From NCBI GenBank assembly GCA_905331475.1, contig CAJNYU010002558.1:1-64000 (forward strand): a stretch of 64,000 bases of DNA, written 5' to 3'. A program made the translations under genes and the position numbers. The notes below the pieces were generated by a model. The model was not told the origin of the DNA. It saw nothing but the letters and a program-made list of their open reading frames with translations, and did not search any database. The DNA comes from Rotaria socialis. Lineage: Eukaryota; Rotifera; Eurotatoria; Philodinida; Philodinidae. This document shows, in pieces, positions 62,193 through 64,000 of the stretch (within the stretch, counting starts at the first letter, position 1; every line of letters begins with the position of its first letter).

Positions 62193-64000
62193 CTATGGCG
62201 TGTTTTTATCCCAAGGCACACAATAGTCCATTGCTTTTTGTTTCAGACGTAGATTTTCACTTTGTCTCCAACTTCGTATAATCTTTTGACATTGTTGTCT
62301 ATTAACATCTTTGTGATCGAAAACATATTCAGTGAGAAAATTGTAGACAAACAGCGGCCGATTTTTTTCATTAATAAACCATTCGGCAAAAGCAAGTTTT
62401 TCATCAATGTCCATTTTGCTAATGAAATAATCAGTAGATTCATATGTAAGTAAATGAGATAAATCCATCAATAGATATTCGAAGAAATTTTCAGGCAAAT
62501 TCTCTTGAAGAAATTTGATTTGATTTTCCATATCTTCTTTATTTTGAGCTGTTTTCATTAAGATTTCTCCCGCGTACGAAGCCAATGTCTTATCCAATTG
62601 AATAATAATTGGTGCAAATGCACGAAGAGCGAGTTGTTTTTCATTATTAAAGCTTCCTAAAGAATTTATGAGTACCCCTAAAATTGTGTCAAGACGACGG
62701 TATGCTGGTAAATCATGTCGACAGTCAATTGCATTTTCCTGTAAGTCAATGCCTTCTCGCAGTGATGCGACTTTTTTGATAAAATCAATAAGTTTATTTA
62801 TTGACGATCTATTAAAAAGAAACAACATCAATTTTTTCATTCTTCTTTAATCCTTTCTTTGTCTCTTTTCTACTTACATCTTATTTTCTCGATAGAGAAG
62901 AATAATTTTGTTAAATGCTTGTTCCCATAGTTTATTTCCCGTTTCATCGAACTGAATGCATAACTTTTGAGCCTTGTCAAACACTTCGTTTATATCACAA
63001 TGTTCATATTCAATATTATCCCATGCCCATGAACGTGCATTCAAGGATGTTGGATGATCTAATACTTTCAATTGTATTCGATTGACAAATTCTTCATATA
63101 AAGGATTTGATAAGTTTTTCCAACGTGTTAATGGCCAACAGCTAGTTCCTCTTTTCGAACGTGGTAATCGTCGACGACTATGTTTTTGATGAAAAGCAAA
63201 TAACGATTGTACAATAATAAGATAATCATCTTCAGCAGCTTGTTCGAGAATTTGCCAAATAGCTTTATCAATATCGTCCGAATTATTATGATTGCCTACG
63301 AAATGAAGTAAAATCAAAATGAGGCATGCACGAAGATCTTGATGTGGATGACTGTCCCATAAGGGTTTTATATCAGTTTCTACTAAAGTTGGATCCGATG
63401 AGTATAATATCAGTAAACGAAGAACTTCTTTGTAAGCTGTTATACCTGAATGAACAGAAACTATTGAATAAAAAATTATGAAAAAGGAGTCGATTTACCA
63501 AGCTTTGGAAGTTGTTCATCACGAAGCAATTCAAGATAAGATTTCAAGAATAATTCTTCATTGATTCTGCGTGAGATACTTAACATAGTATCTGCAACGA
63601 ACATTGCATTCGATGCATTTAATTTTGTTTTCAATAGATGAAATTGCTTTAATAAAGATTCTTCATCTAAATCAAATGTACCCGGTAAACACACAATAAC
63701 TTTATCAAATGTTTTTGGAACAAAATAACGAGTACGCGGACCAGGATTTTCTTCAATCTCTTCTACGGTCGATGAAGAATAGAATTTTGCATGAAAACAT
63801 TCGAGAGTTTTGTTATATGTGCATGTGAGACGACGAAAGATACGCAATAGTTTTAATTTCCTCAATGTCGATACACCTGCATCCTAGGATAAAAGAGAAG
63901 TAATGTATTTATATTTATTTAACTTTAAAATAATTACCACAAGGTAATCATTCAAAATAATATTTGTAATATGTTCTTGTTGTTTTCCAGTTAATCGATG
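62193..64000 (-). CDS. Large helical-repeat (HEAT/ARM-like) protein, C-terminal part
   Basis: Exons on the minus strand: from beyond 64000 to 63938, 63883-63499, 63445-62878, 62808-62193. All junctions are GT-AG with matching phases. It ends ...DYCVPWDKNTP with TAG. About 540 residues are visible, almost wholly alpha-helical with antiparallel-helix periodicity (YLELLRDEQLPKL, YKEVLRLLILYSSDP, LRACLILILLHFVGNHN), typical of a HEAT/ARM solenoid. No catalytic motif seen. I cannot name the family. Trp is encoded only by TGG here, and there is no internal stop, so the gene looks functional. The 5' part lies outside the window. Confidence 0.75.

Overview
The window looks like nuclear DNA of a bdelloid rotifer (Adineta/Rotaria-like). 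It is AT-rich, with short GT-AG introns (mostly about 50-60 bp). It carries an ADP-ribosyltransferase/TPR protein of the type expanded in bdelloids, and NHL and Kelch propeller proteins with a type II membrane anchor. Imperfect TGTGGG repeats, the unit I recall as the bdelloid telomere repeat, are scattered throughout. The species assignment is inference; no marker gene is present.

Layout. 1-5.2 kb holds only repeats and miniature inverted-repeat elements. 5.3-8.2 kb is an eight-exon, membrane-anchored pepsin-type aspartic protease (+). 9.4-13.9 kb is a Kelch-propeller membrane protein (-) with an in-frame TGA and a 1.65-kb long-inverted-repeat element in an intron. 15.8-17.7 kb is an intact ART-TPR protein (+), 18.2-19.2 kb a wax-synthase-like MBOAT acyltransferase (+), and 20.9-22.7 kb a decayed second ART-TPR gene (+). 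25.3-27.7 kb is an EGF-EGF-Hint (hedgehog-type autoprocessing) protein (-). 28.8-30.7 kb is a secreted protein with a furin site and a PAN/apple-like module (-). 31-38 kb has no convincing gene. 38.3-40.6 kb is a broken, intron-bearing CRESS-type Rep gene (HUH endonuclease plus SF3 helicase, -). 42.9-43.3 kb is an NHL fragment next to an assembly gap. 45.7-46.3 kb is a frameshifted hypothetical gene. 47-48.8 kb is a decayed berberine-bridge-like FAD oxidoreductase (-). 49.4-51.8 kb holds a hypothetical ORF and an EGF/multi-TM pseudogene (+). 53.8-54.2 kb is a HAD-like protein (+). 55.6-58.3 kb is an NHL-propeller type II membrane protein (-) whose stalk is encoded by six 45-nt exons. 60.5-61 kb is a non-LTR retrotransposon fragment. 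61.5-61.9 kb is a small three-exon gene (+), and 62.2-64 kb the 3' part of a large helical-repeat protein (-).

The most unusual signals are: (1) about 17 short hairpin elements whose inverted ends are telomere-like (CTTGAGGGTGTGGGTG); (2) an array of equal-length symmetric mini-exons; (3) an intron-bearing viral-type Rep; and (4) a strong excess of TGA among in-frame stops in the damaged genes, several at positions where the family has tryptophan, while no intact gene relies on TGA as its only terminator. Genes in this window are neighbours rather than an operon. It looks like an accessory, transposon-rich, possibly subtelomeric region with several decaying genes.
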